Position numbers and translations under genes: made by a program
Notes under the pieces: model-generated
What the model was told of the DNA's origin: nothing
The model's database searches: none
The model's input: the letters and a program-made list of their open reading frames with translations, nothing else
NCBI RefSeq assembly: GCF_018446385.1
Contig: NC_055990.1
Coordinates: forward strand, 140,380,996 to 140,444,995
Length of the DNA stretch: 64,000 nucleotides
Source: Zingiber officinale
Lineage: Eukaryota; Streptophyta; Magnoliopsida; Zingiberales; Zingiberaceae
Direction: 5' to 3'
Shown: positions 44,661-54,644 of the stretch, piece by piece
Layout of the letters: each line of letters starts with the position of its first letter
Position numbering within the stretch: the stretch's first letter is position 1

Positions 44661-47614
44661 TGTTAGAGTGTATACTAAAAGCCTAGCTTTTGTAAATATT
44701 TATTTTTTAAATAAAAGAATCACATTGGTCAAATGTCTACATTTATTTGTTAAGTGTAGTTGTTCAATTAACTTATATTATAGATAACATGGTGTGTGGT
44801 GTCACACACAAAAGATCATGTTATCAGTTCTTCATAAATTATAAACAATTGCTCACAACTAAGATGGAAAGGAACAAACCATTGGAATAGTCGTAGTGTA
44901 ATTAGGTATTAGTTTATCTTGATTAATAAATTACACGCTTTTGACCCTCCTTATATAGGAGGCTTAGGGCGCCCCGGATCCCTTCCAGGCACCCTGGTGT
45001 GACGTGGCAGACCCAACCAGTGAGCTCCACGTGTCTACGCCGCAAACTGGATAGAAGTTGCCTTTGGGAGCCCGGATCCCTTCCGGGCGCCCGGATCCCT
45101 TTCGGGCGCCCGGATCCCTTCCGTGCGCCCGGACCACCTTTCTCCAGAGAACATCTTCTCCTGCAAGACAAGGTTAGTCCGAGGCAAATAGATAATGTAT
45201 ATCCTGCAAAACAAAGTGTTATCACAATTTATAAGTTCAACATAAAGAGTATGACTTAGATTTCGTCTTTCTGAGACCGGAATCTAGTCACGATCTCGAC
45301 TTAGATATCCGAAATGGATCTAAGCTGGATTGACGCCTAATGTTCCCTTTCTGGGAGTGCGTCCTCACAGTCACACCCCTCCAGTAACTTACCTTTACTT
45401 ACCCACCAGACGTCCGGTCAGCCCTTCGACCCGTTTGGACTTCTCGCCAGCTATCTGGTCAGCCCGTCGACCCGCTTGGACTTCGTGCCAAATGTCCGGT
45501 TAGCCCGTCGACCCATTTGGACTTCGTGCCAAGCGTCCGGTCAGCCCGTCGACCCGCTTGGACTTCATGCCAGACATCCGGTCAGCCCGTCGACCTGTCT
45601 AGACTTCGCCTGCACACTCGGTCAGAGTATTAGATAACGACAAACCTAACTTAACCTAATTTATCATTCATCAAAACCTGAGTTAGACCGTTAGTGCTAA
45701 CCGCGCCAATAGTTATCTAGGTTGAGAATGTCCCCAAGAGGACCTCATAAGGATTGTCATGTTAAACCCTGCAGGTGGACTTAGTCCGACATGACATTGA
45801 GGTTGAGTGGTACTACTCTTGGTCTAAGACATTAATTTAAATGAGTTGTCAGTAACTCAATTAATTAGTGGACATTCGATATCTTAAACACAGGGAGACT
45901 AACACACTCATGATGAGAAGGAGCCCATAATGTAATTTGGAATTGGTGCGGTAGTGCAATAATAACTCTATAGTGGAATGAGTTATTGTTGATGAACTTG
46001 AGTTGTGTGTTCGGGGTGAACACGGGATACTCAAGTTCGTCGGGAGGCCAAAACTAATTTCTCCTCTAGGTCTCTGTCGTAGCCTCATTAATGCCTCAAG
46101 TCCACTCATGAAAAGCCCTTCTTAGTGTCCAAGAGGGGGTCGGCCCATGGCTTGGTGGCCAAGCCATAGGGGTCGGCCAATTCCTTCTCAAAGGGGCCGG
46201 CCCTTTGCATGGTGTCCAAGCAAAGAGGGGTCGGCCACAATAATTCATAATAGGAGGGGTGTTTTGAATTTTTAAAATCTTCTCTTTGTAAATATCTATA
46301 AGTTTTAAAAGAGAGATTTTAAAATTTAAAACTTTCCTTATTTGAATTAGGCCACATGGTTTAAAAGAGAGTTTTAAAAGTTTTAAAACTTTCCTTATTT
46401 AACCATCCTCATGGTTTTTTAAAAGAGAGTTTTAAATTTAAAACTTTCCTTTTTTGTAACCATGTTAAAAAAGGAAATTTTAGAAGAGAAGTTTTAAATT
46501 TTAAAACTTGGTTTTAATTTTTAAAACTTTCTTTTTTTAACATCCACTTTAGGTAATTAAAAGAGAGCTTGTAAAATTTTATAAGAGCTTTCCTTCTTTA
46601 CTTATAAAATTTTTACAAGAATTATTTTCTTCCTTTTAAGGGGTCCGCCGCCCTTGCTTGGTACCCAAGCAAGGGGTCGGCCAATTAAATCAATGATTGA
46701 TTCAATCAATGATTGAATTAATCAAGAGAAAGGAAAAGGAAAAATAAAAGGGGCAAAGGAAAAACAAGAGGAAGATTTTAATTTTTGTAAAAAGTCTTTC
46801 CTTATTTGCCTTGGGCAAGTAATATAAAAGAAGGGGAGAGGAGGCCTCATGTATTATCAATTCTTATTCTCTTGTTGAGCTCTCTATTGTGGCCGACCCT
46901 CTCTCCCTTCCCTTTCCCCTTGCTCTCTTTGGTTCCTTGGTGGTGGTGGTGGTGGTGGTCGGATTTTAGAGGAGGAAGAAGGCTTTGGGTGGTGTTCATC
47001 TTGGAGGATCGTCGCCCACACGACGTCCAAGGCGAGGCGAGGAATACGGCAGAAGATCTCGAGGTTATTAGCATACAAAGAAAAGGTATAACTAGTAATC
47101 GTTTTCCGCATCATGCTAGTTATTTTTCTTTGTATGAATTCCAAACACAAGAGGCATTAGATTCTAGTTTTTTGAATTTGTAATTCGAGTTGTGTTTTTT
47201 TTATTTTTCGAATTTGTGATTCGATTGTTCTTTTCGGTTAAACCTAATGTTATTTTAGAAAATTAAATATTGAATTTCTATTAAAGGCTTTGTCGAGGCA
47301 GTGGTGGATGATCCCATACCCAAGAAGGCCTAGTGTCTTGCCATGTTTGACCTGGGAGCCGATTTTAGAAATAAATATTTAATTAACTTTATAACATAGG
47401 TTGATTTGGATCAATAGTGTTAAGTTTCGCTTGCGATCCAAATCTAAACCATTAAGAACAGATAAGTTAAATTTGGAATCAATAATGTTAAGTTCTGCTT
47501 GTGATTCCTAATTTAACTTCTAAAGAACACAATAGATTGTTTAGGAAAGGTTCGACACTTGTACAAAATTTTTGTACAGTGGAACCGGTACGATCTTCCT
47601 AGGACCAACCAACA
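44661..47614 (+). mobile_element. Solo LTR of another Copia family, nested in family B
   Basis: Starts TGTTAGAGTGTATAC and ends GGACCAACCAACA, flanked by GTATG (44656-44660) and GCATG (47615-47619), 4 of 5 matching. It contains GTCGGCC-rich and TTTTAAAACTTTCC-rich stretches (46130-46660) and a poly-GGT run (46938-46957). No pol domain; a solo LTR. It is interrupted at about 44935-45711. Confidence 0.72.
44935..45711 (-). mobile_element. Family B U3 fragment nested in the Copia solo LTR
   Basis: On the minus strand it starts with the family B terminus (about 45711) and runs to a TATA box (CTATATAAGG, 44951-44960), stopping about 15 bp beyond it. It contains five 41-bp units (GGTCAGCCC at 45416, 45457, 45498, 45539, 45580) and four GGGCGCCCGGATCC-type copies (45070-45135). 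No target duplication was recognised, so the left end may be a deletion or recombination joint. Confidence 0.6.
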
Positions 47615-49199
47615 GCATGGACTAATTCTAGGCGCCTAGACCACCCGGGTGCTTGTGGTACACGCCACAGCGACACTGGTCAGGGTGCCCGGACCAGCTC
47701 CGGGCGCCCAGACAACTTTTTGTCTCTTTTCTTCCCTGCAATAAAAAGTTAGTCCAAGAAACAGAAAATACATTTATCCTGCAAAATAGAGTTAGCACAA
47801 TATTAATAAAGTAGTAATTAGATCATGTCTCCCCGAGACCAGGATCTAGTCAAGGTCTTAGCTTAGGTTTCCCAAATGGACCTAAGCTAGACTGACGCCT
47901 ACAGTTCCCTCAACAGGGAACGCGTCCTCATTGGATCTCTTCTTTAGTTGCTTACCTGCACTTACCAACTGCAATTGCTTGACTTGCCTTTAACCCACTA
48001 GGTCTTTCCGCCAATTGTCAGGTCCGCATACACAACTGGACTTTGGCCGGTCGTCAGGTCTCGCGGACCCAATCGGACTTCTCGCCAGATATTTGGCCCC
48101 AAGGACCTATCTATACTTTCCACCAACTATCGGGTCCTACGGACCTAGCTAGATTTCAGCCTGATGTCAGGTCCTTCAGACCTATCAACTTCTACACACT
48201 TGGTAAAGCAATTAGATCACAAAACACTCTAACTTTAATCCGCTTGTCATTCATCAAAATCTAAGTTAGAAAAATAGTGCAAATTGCACTAACATAATGT
48301 GTCTTGCAGGAGTTAGATGGCAAAAGTTCACTTCGAATGAATAGTGATCTAGGCGCCTCGGAGCTACGCAGAGGTGCCTTGGAGCGAGATAAAGGCACCC
48401 TGGACAAGGCGAAGGTGCCCTCGCGCAGATAAGAATTGAGGATAACGTTTCACTGTAGGGAGGCGCCTTGGAGCTCATTGGAGGCGCCATAGAGTACATT
48501 GGAGGCACCTTGAAGCGCATTGGAGGTGCTCTGGAGCGCATTAGAGGTGCCTCGGAGTGAGTTGGAGGCACCCTTACATAGATAGAAACCAAGGACTTTA
48601 GATTGAATAAGCACTGTCTAAGGCGCCTTGGGTTATTGGAGGTGCCTCTAACACTGTTTAAAAGGAGGCTTTAAGGAGAGATTTAATAATCACTTCTCTA
48701 CGCTAATTTGTGACCATCTGGCTACTTCGACATCATCCTATTGTTGTGTTGGGGCCCTACTACTACTCAACTATGCCCAACCGCTACCGGCAAACCGACA
48801 CCAACACACGAGCGATTCCACTTCAAAATATTGTGTTGATAATGTTTATTTTAAAGTCATTTACATTACTGCTTAAAAGAAATGTAGGTTGTTACACTAC
48901 CTTATTCTTCTTTTTGTAATCGATCATTTTTAGTGGATTACTCATCGGAAAAGTCTAACGGATCTAGGTCTTGGAGTAAGAGTCGTTGAAGGCTCTGAAT
49001 CAAGTAAACCCACCGTATCATTGTTTTTTATTTCTTGTTTCCACTTTTCTTACTTAATCTGCTTTATTCTGCTGCGCACATGCACTTTGTTTTAAAAAGC
49101 CAAAAAGAAATCATTTTTAAAAAAATCACATGCTTACGATCCTACACTTTCGTCTTGCCAACCTTCCCTTGGACTTCCTTTTCCCTAACTTCTAATTAT

Positions 49200-49640
49200 G
49201 ACTAGTCACTCGATAGACTTCTCACCTGCCTAACCTCATTAAAGACTTTTCCTTGCCTCTAGTTAGGACTTTCCTTTACCTAACCTCCAATTAGGATTTT
49301 TTTCCTTACCTAATCTCCAATTAGGACTAGTCACTCGGTAGACTTCTCACTTGTCTAACCTTAATTAGGATTTTTCTTTACCTAACCTCCAGTTAGAACT
49401 TTCCGTTGTCTAACCTCTAGTTAGGACTTTCTCTAGCCTAACCTCCATCTAAGGCTTTTCGTTGTCTAACATCAGTTAAGACTCTCCCTTCTCTAATTTT
49501 CAGTTAGGATTTTTCATTGCCTAACCTATAGTTAGGACTTCCTATTGCCTAACCTCCCATTGGGACCTTCCATTGCCTAATCTCCAATTAAGACTTTCAG
49601 TTGTCTAACCTCAGTTAGAACTTTCTAAATCAAGTATCCG
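49200..49640 (-). repeat. Minisatellite of about 24 bp in the family C LTR
   Basis: Around fifteen degenerate copies of CCTAACCTCCAATTAGGACTTT. The same motif appears once or twice left of the family B insertion (about 43520-43587), supporting that the two pieces belong to one LTR. Confidence 0.8.
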
Positions 49641-49734
49641 GTCTTTCTTAACCTAATTAACTTTTTTCTTATATTATCAAATATCAAAACTCAAGCTCAA
49701 ATTAATCTGTGTTTGGCCAACCTAGCCACCAATA

Positions 49735-52581
49735 CTTTTTAGGTCTATAAATAAATTTTGACCAAAACTCACAATTAAAATCAAGAGATACTAAACATTA
49801 AAATAAAAATAAATTATTTTTCCAAGGCAAGAATATTACTAACCATACTTATTATAAGTTTTTAAATTAAAATTAATAAAATCTTATTTACGATTAAACA
49901 ATTTAATAATTTTATAAGTGAAAAGGATTTATTATCTAACCTTGAATATAAAATTTTAATTAGTATTTTTTTCATCTCAAAAGTTAGAAAATTAATTAAA
50001 TTATATATAAAATTTTATTTTAAAATTAATATTATTTTTAAATAATATATTAAAGATTTTTTATTTTATTTTATTTTATTTTTTTGCTTAAGAATTCCAA
50101 AATAGTTGAGACGACCCTAATTATATGCGTTAGTGTGTTGTATATATATTTTTTTATGATCTCCATTACGTCTCTAAACTTATCATGACAACCGCACACA
50201 AACAAGAACTCTCGAATAAGTATTCCTTGATTGGTCTTTATATTTTGTAATAATAACAATTTCGAGGTTTATCGATTCACCCTACCCTCTTGGGCTGGCG
50301 TGTTGGACCTTTTCACTCAATTCCACACCTAAAACCCTATGAATTAAATTTTCGAAGAAGATAAAAGGAATAAACACAAGGGAGCTTAGAAACCTCACCA
50401 ACGCCTTTGTTATATTGAAGAATACACTCTAATTGGCTTCACCTTAACTCCAAGTCAATATCCAACTTTTCAATTTCATCATGTGCACAATAAAACCTAT
50501 GAATTGTCTTATTTGCACATTTAAGATCAAAATTGTTAAATTACAATTTCTAACTTAAGCACATTAGTTAAATATTAAAATATTATAATTATTGCAAATG
50601 ACAAATCAAGTACTACAAAAATATGGTGAGCGAGAAGGATTACTAGCTATTTGAGTGGAATAGTTGCAAATGATCAAGAAAAAATATTTGTGTTTTTCCA
50701 CTAGTGTTCAAATATAATTTATTTAGCATTGGTTGGTGGAATCTTCCAGAATGATCTCATTTTTTTTTAAAGATTCTACTTAAGGATTGAGAATATCCAA
50801 CTAGATATCATTCAATTTTCAATTTAATCTTAGTGATTAAAGATGATGTGTAGGTGTCTATATGTATGTAGACACAACTACAGTTCAGAATTGGCATTTA
50901 GACAGTTCAAAACTATTGATTTTAAAAAAAAAATTATCGTTAATCTTAACTTTCAAGATCATTATGATTCACAGTTTAGAATCGTCAAATATATATGGTT
51001 CAATTCCTAGTTCATGGTAGTTTAAGATGATTATTTATATATTTTTTAAAAAAAAATAAAAATTTATAAGATGTGAACGTAATTAAGTTATCTGTCTATC
51101 CACTTAAGATAATTAAAGTCAAGTACTATCTTAGTTCCTTCAATATTAAAATCATCTATTTCGTCATCTAAACATTATTTTTTTTTTTTATTCTTTTTAT
51201 AACTCTTATTCAATCATTAGTTTCATTGGACATATATATCATCTCTGTTTTTTTATACTAATAGTTTTTTATTTAATATTAAAATTATTGTATTTTAATA
51301 CGATGAGAGATATATTATATAAATTATATCTTTTAATTAATTTTGTATATTGATAATAGTCTTCTACGTATAATTTTATTATTGATAAATTATATTCTTT
51401 AATAAATTTATTAATAAAAAAATAATTAACTAATTTAGGTAATATTAAATTTGGGATGACCTATCTTGTCTCATGAAAATTTTTTATCGACTACTAGAAT
51501 AAATCGAGAAGCACTCGGACGAGCGATTTAAAAATCCAACATTCCTTGATTACGATCTCATTTAAAAAAAATATTTTTAAATTATAAGTACCTGAGTGAC
51601 AATTAAATATCTTTCCACTGCATCATAACCCATAGAGACTAATAAATTTATTAATAAGCAACTTGTTAATAAAGTTAGATGGGATCAACCAATTAATGAG
51701 TTAAAGGTATAAAAATTTTGTATTAAAAAAATTAAATTAGTTTATTTATGCATGATTGCATGAAGGCCCCTGCTACTCTTTTAGGTACAAATCTTGGTGT
51801 GATTTATGCATAAATTTAAAGTATTTTTTAAAATAAAATCGACCATTTATACGTAGATCTACATTACAAGTGATATCAATTTATGTAATAGATGATAATA
51901 AATAATAGTATTAGAAAATTTACTAATTCATTAGACTGTATCAATTTATATTAAAGATGGTACTAATCTGTGTTATAAAGTGTCAATTTATGTTATAAGT
52001 AATATCAAATATTAGTGTTATAGAATATACAACTCTATCGACAACACAAATTAGTATCAATCATAGCACATAATTATATCATTTAAACACAAATTAGTAT
52101 AATATAAAATTGATATCTATGAATTCTCAATTTTCTTTTCTAAAAAGGAGGATTTTTAAATTTGCATATGAATCACATTAAAATGGCACTCTCAAATCCA
52201 TGCAAATTTTATCCTTAATAAAAGTTTGACAATGCTTTATAATAATTTACTAAAATAAGCTTGACAATGACACTAATTTGTGTTTAAATTTTATATATTA
52301 TACAAATTAAAGTTTATATATTATATGTTTATCGCTGAAAACATTTTTTTCAAGCAATTGATACCTAAATTTAGAAAATTTTAAAATGCCACACCTAACT
52401 TTTAAATTTATCAAAGAACATATTTATTTATTTATTTATTTTATCCATTTTTCTAATCACTCATGTGCTATATTAAAAAAAACAAGGGGTTAAATTTCAA
52501 AGATTAATATCAACGTGATCTTACATTTTAAAAATCAACATAATGGGATGTTAATTTTCTAAATACAACACCATAATATAA
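49735..52581. other. AT-rich intergenic DNA, no gene seen
   Basis: Very AT-rich. No ORF over 62 codons, no domain motif. Many short direct and inverted repeats of ATTTATGTTATAAGT-type at 51850-52100 suggest old MITE-like debris. The change from element DNA to this composition marks the edge of the gene space. Confidence 0.6.
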
Positions 52582-52596
52582 TTTTTAGGGCCAATG

Positions 52597-52810
52597 ATTA
52601 TAAAAGGTGAATACGTTTATCCTCAGTGTCCCCATCAATTCGTCCCAGGGCAAATATGGAGGAGGTAAATTACGGACGACTACTAGCCTTTGGAATAATG
52701 ACTAACACATAAGGAAGACATTTACCTCAGTTTTACTGAGATTCGAACTCCAAACCTCATGATGGTAATATCTCATGTACTAATTATTAGACTCATCCGA
52801 GGGGACATAG
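52597..52810 (-). mobile_element. tRNA-derived SINE (214 bp)
   Basis: Minus strand: A-box-like GATGAGTCTAATAATTAG about 25 bp from the start, B box GAGTTCGAATCTC (about 52740-52752), then a non-tRNA body. Direct repeats TTTTTAGGGCC-N-ATG flank it at 52582-52596 and 52811-52825 (14 of 15 matching), the long target duplication expected for LINE-mediated insertion. The body resembles plant SINEs with internal pol III promoters. Confidence 0.75.
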
Positions 52811-52825
52811 TTTTTAGGGCCTATG

Positions 52826-53680
52826 TAATATTAAAGTGGTACTAATTTTTAAAAATAAGTATCAAAATAATATTATTTTTTTAAAAAATCATGGGAGAAA
52901 GAGTAAAATGAATATCACTTTAGTGTTGATTTTTAAAATATAATATCGTAGTGGTATAGTTTTGATTAGGATTTATGCAATCCTCAAGATATAGCACAAA
53001 TAATGGGCGCATGATATCTCTGACGTAATAGTCAGAGATCGATTCTCAGGAACTGACGACTTGAGGTTTATATCATCATGTGTCTGATACCTATGTACTT
53101 ATATGTACTTCTTTCTATATTTGTGGGTCGACACTAAAGGACCGTTAATATAGTAGATTTGATAGCTTATGCAACATTAAAGTAGTATTAATTTTTTAAA
53201 ATCAGTATAATAATAATATTTTTTTTAAAAAAAAAATAAGTACTGGTGGTATTTTTTTGAAATTCAATAGGTTGGTGGAAAGGGTAAAATGAAAAAATTT
53301 AGGAAATTATAAAATTAGTCTTTTTAAGAATTATAACTTTAATTAACTGTTCCGGGATCAATTGACGAATTTTTTTTTCTAAGAAAAACTTTCTCACCAC
53401 CTTCCTACCTACCTACATAGTTAAAGTGAAACCAATCAACTACATAACTAACAATATATTCATAGCATTATCATCCTTATTAAACCCCTCGATAGGGATT
53501 CCTCCTCAACGTGCAATTCCTTTATTCGATAAGCTAAATTATTTAAAAGTAGCATTTTTAAAACATATTTTTACACTTTAATGTGAATCCTTATCACCAT
53601 TACACGTAATTAAATAAACAAATAGATAAATATTTTTTTTTGAAAAAAAAAACTAATCCTCTGATAGAGATTTTGTCGGG
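52826..53680. other. Intergenic DNA with SINE-like debris, no gene
   Basis: 53010-53065 (GTCAGAGATCGATTCTCAGG) has a B-box-like centre and may be a diverged SINE head. 52840-52950 and 53170-53290 are diverged copies of one AT-rich motif (AGTGGTACTAATTTTTAAAA and relatives), also seen near 63215-63280. Confidence 0.4.
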
Positions 53681-54644
53681 GTGAGACATCAACGGTCGGG
53701 ATCCTCCCATGTTTCGCATTCCCATTGGATCAACGGTCTCCATCAGACGTTGCTCGCGATCTCCATTCCGCGCCACGTAGCACTAATCACCTACACGCAT
53801 ATTTCTAACGTCTCACGGGAGTTCCAAGTCCACTTTGACGTCACCCAATCATGCACCGACATTTTGATTGGAGTAATCATCGGGATCCACCTGTCCTCCA
53901 TTAAATGCCAAGGTAATAATAATGAGTTTCGTGATGAGTTCGGTCGGGTGCATTTCGGCAGCTGGTGCGCTTTTTCTAGCGACACCTGGCGTTCACCACC
54001 AGCTTTGCCGGCTGGAGAAAGTCAAATTAAGAGAGATTTTTCATCTTGATCCTAAAATGTTGAGGTTCTTACATTTCGCTCTTTTATAATTTAGAAAACA
54101 TTAAATTACGGCCTGAAACTTTCCCACGTAGCTTCTCTAATGATTGGATATAAGTATATAAAAAAAGAAATTTTTAAAGGGATGGAAAGGTACCATGCAT
54201 TTTTTATTTTGTATTTTATTACAAAATAAAAGGAGATAGAAAACTTTTCTCAGATTTTAATAGTAAAATGGTGATTTTATAATTATAAGAATGAAGTGGC
54301 AATTTCGTAAACTTTGGGGGCGAAAGTGCAACTTCTTTGCGATAAATTAGGGAAGTCCACAGCGAGCTCTTCAACCGCGCACGTCCTAAGACGCAGGAAA
54401 CGACGGCTCCTCTTCCGCCATGGACAAACTCTGATCGATCCAAACGAGATTTTTGCCTTCGGGATTCAATGTGAAAGGTTGAACTTTTTACTCCGAGCAG
54501 GTTTGTGCTTCTGTGCTTGGTTGTACTGGATTCGGTTTTTGCGTCTTGCTGATTCGAAGCTGATTCATTTCTGAAGTGATTTGGGGGAAACGAGATCGAT
54601 TTGGTTTCGAAATTGAGGCGGATTTGATCTCGCTCTCGCGAAGA
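53681..54644 (+). promoter_or_regulatory. Promoter and 5' leader region of the bZIP gene
   Basis: GC rises here after the AT-rich spacer. Two CCACGTAG motifs (53773-53780 and 54124-54131) are ABRE-like: their complement contains ACGTGG. A perfect C-box palindrome TGACGTCA is at 53836-53843. ABRE and C-box are binding sites of the same protein class that the gene encodes, so auto- or cross-regulation by abscisic-acid signalling is plausible. About 54330-54644 is probably transcribed leader; the transcription start was not fixed. Confidence 0.5.

Larger units (their letters stand above)
44105..48294 (-). mobile_element. Solo LTR, family B, minus orientation, nested in the plus copy
   Basis: Plus-strand ends TGTAGGATCATAAAG...ATTGCACTAACA; flanks TAACG (44100-44104) and TAATG (48295-48299) match 4 of 5. 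Its terminus AGTGCAAATTGCACT is a near-perfect palindrome. LTR pieces 44105-44660 and 47615-48294. Homology with the U3 fragment at 44935-45711 confirms the family. Confidence 0.7.
43588..49146 (+). mobile_element. Solo LTR, family B, plus orientation (split)
   Basis: Target duplication CTTTC at 43583-43587 and 49147-49151. Start TATTAGTGCAG (one base off TGTTAG), end CGATCCTACA. LTR pieces 43588-44104 and 48295-49146. The right piece holds a 30-bp GGAGGCGCC-type array (48330-48580), a TTTAAAAGG TATA-like site at 48657, and an ending with a T-rich leader. No internal genes. Confidence 0.75.
31985..49734 (-). mobile_element. Copia element fragment: 5' LTR (family C) split by nested insertions, plus short leader
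   Basis: The LTR begins near 49734 (TATTGGTGG, one base off TGTTGG) and ends at 32115 (TGTTAGG on plus), beside a primer-site relative of initiator Met (32102-32113, one mismatch). LTR pieces are 49734-49152, 43587-43011 and 32565-32115. The Sirevirus-like element (TSD AACAT) and a family B solo LTR (TSD CTTTC) fill the gaps. Only about 120 bp of leader remain left of the primer site. The LTR is rich in AATCGATTG motifs (43010-43430) and in a 24-bp minisatellite (49200-49640). Confidence 0.7.

Noticed and set aside
46806..47183. 125-codon ORF with a poly-Trp run
   Set aside because: The Trp run is a (GGT)n microsatellite inside a Copia solo LTR; no protein support.
53681..54049. 122-codon ORF upstream of the bZIP gene
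   Set aside because: No conserved motif and it overlaps the region with ABRE-like and C-box sites; treated as promoter.
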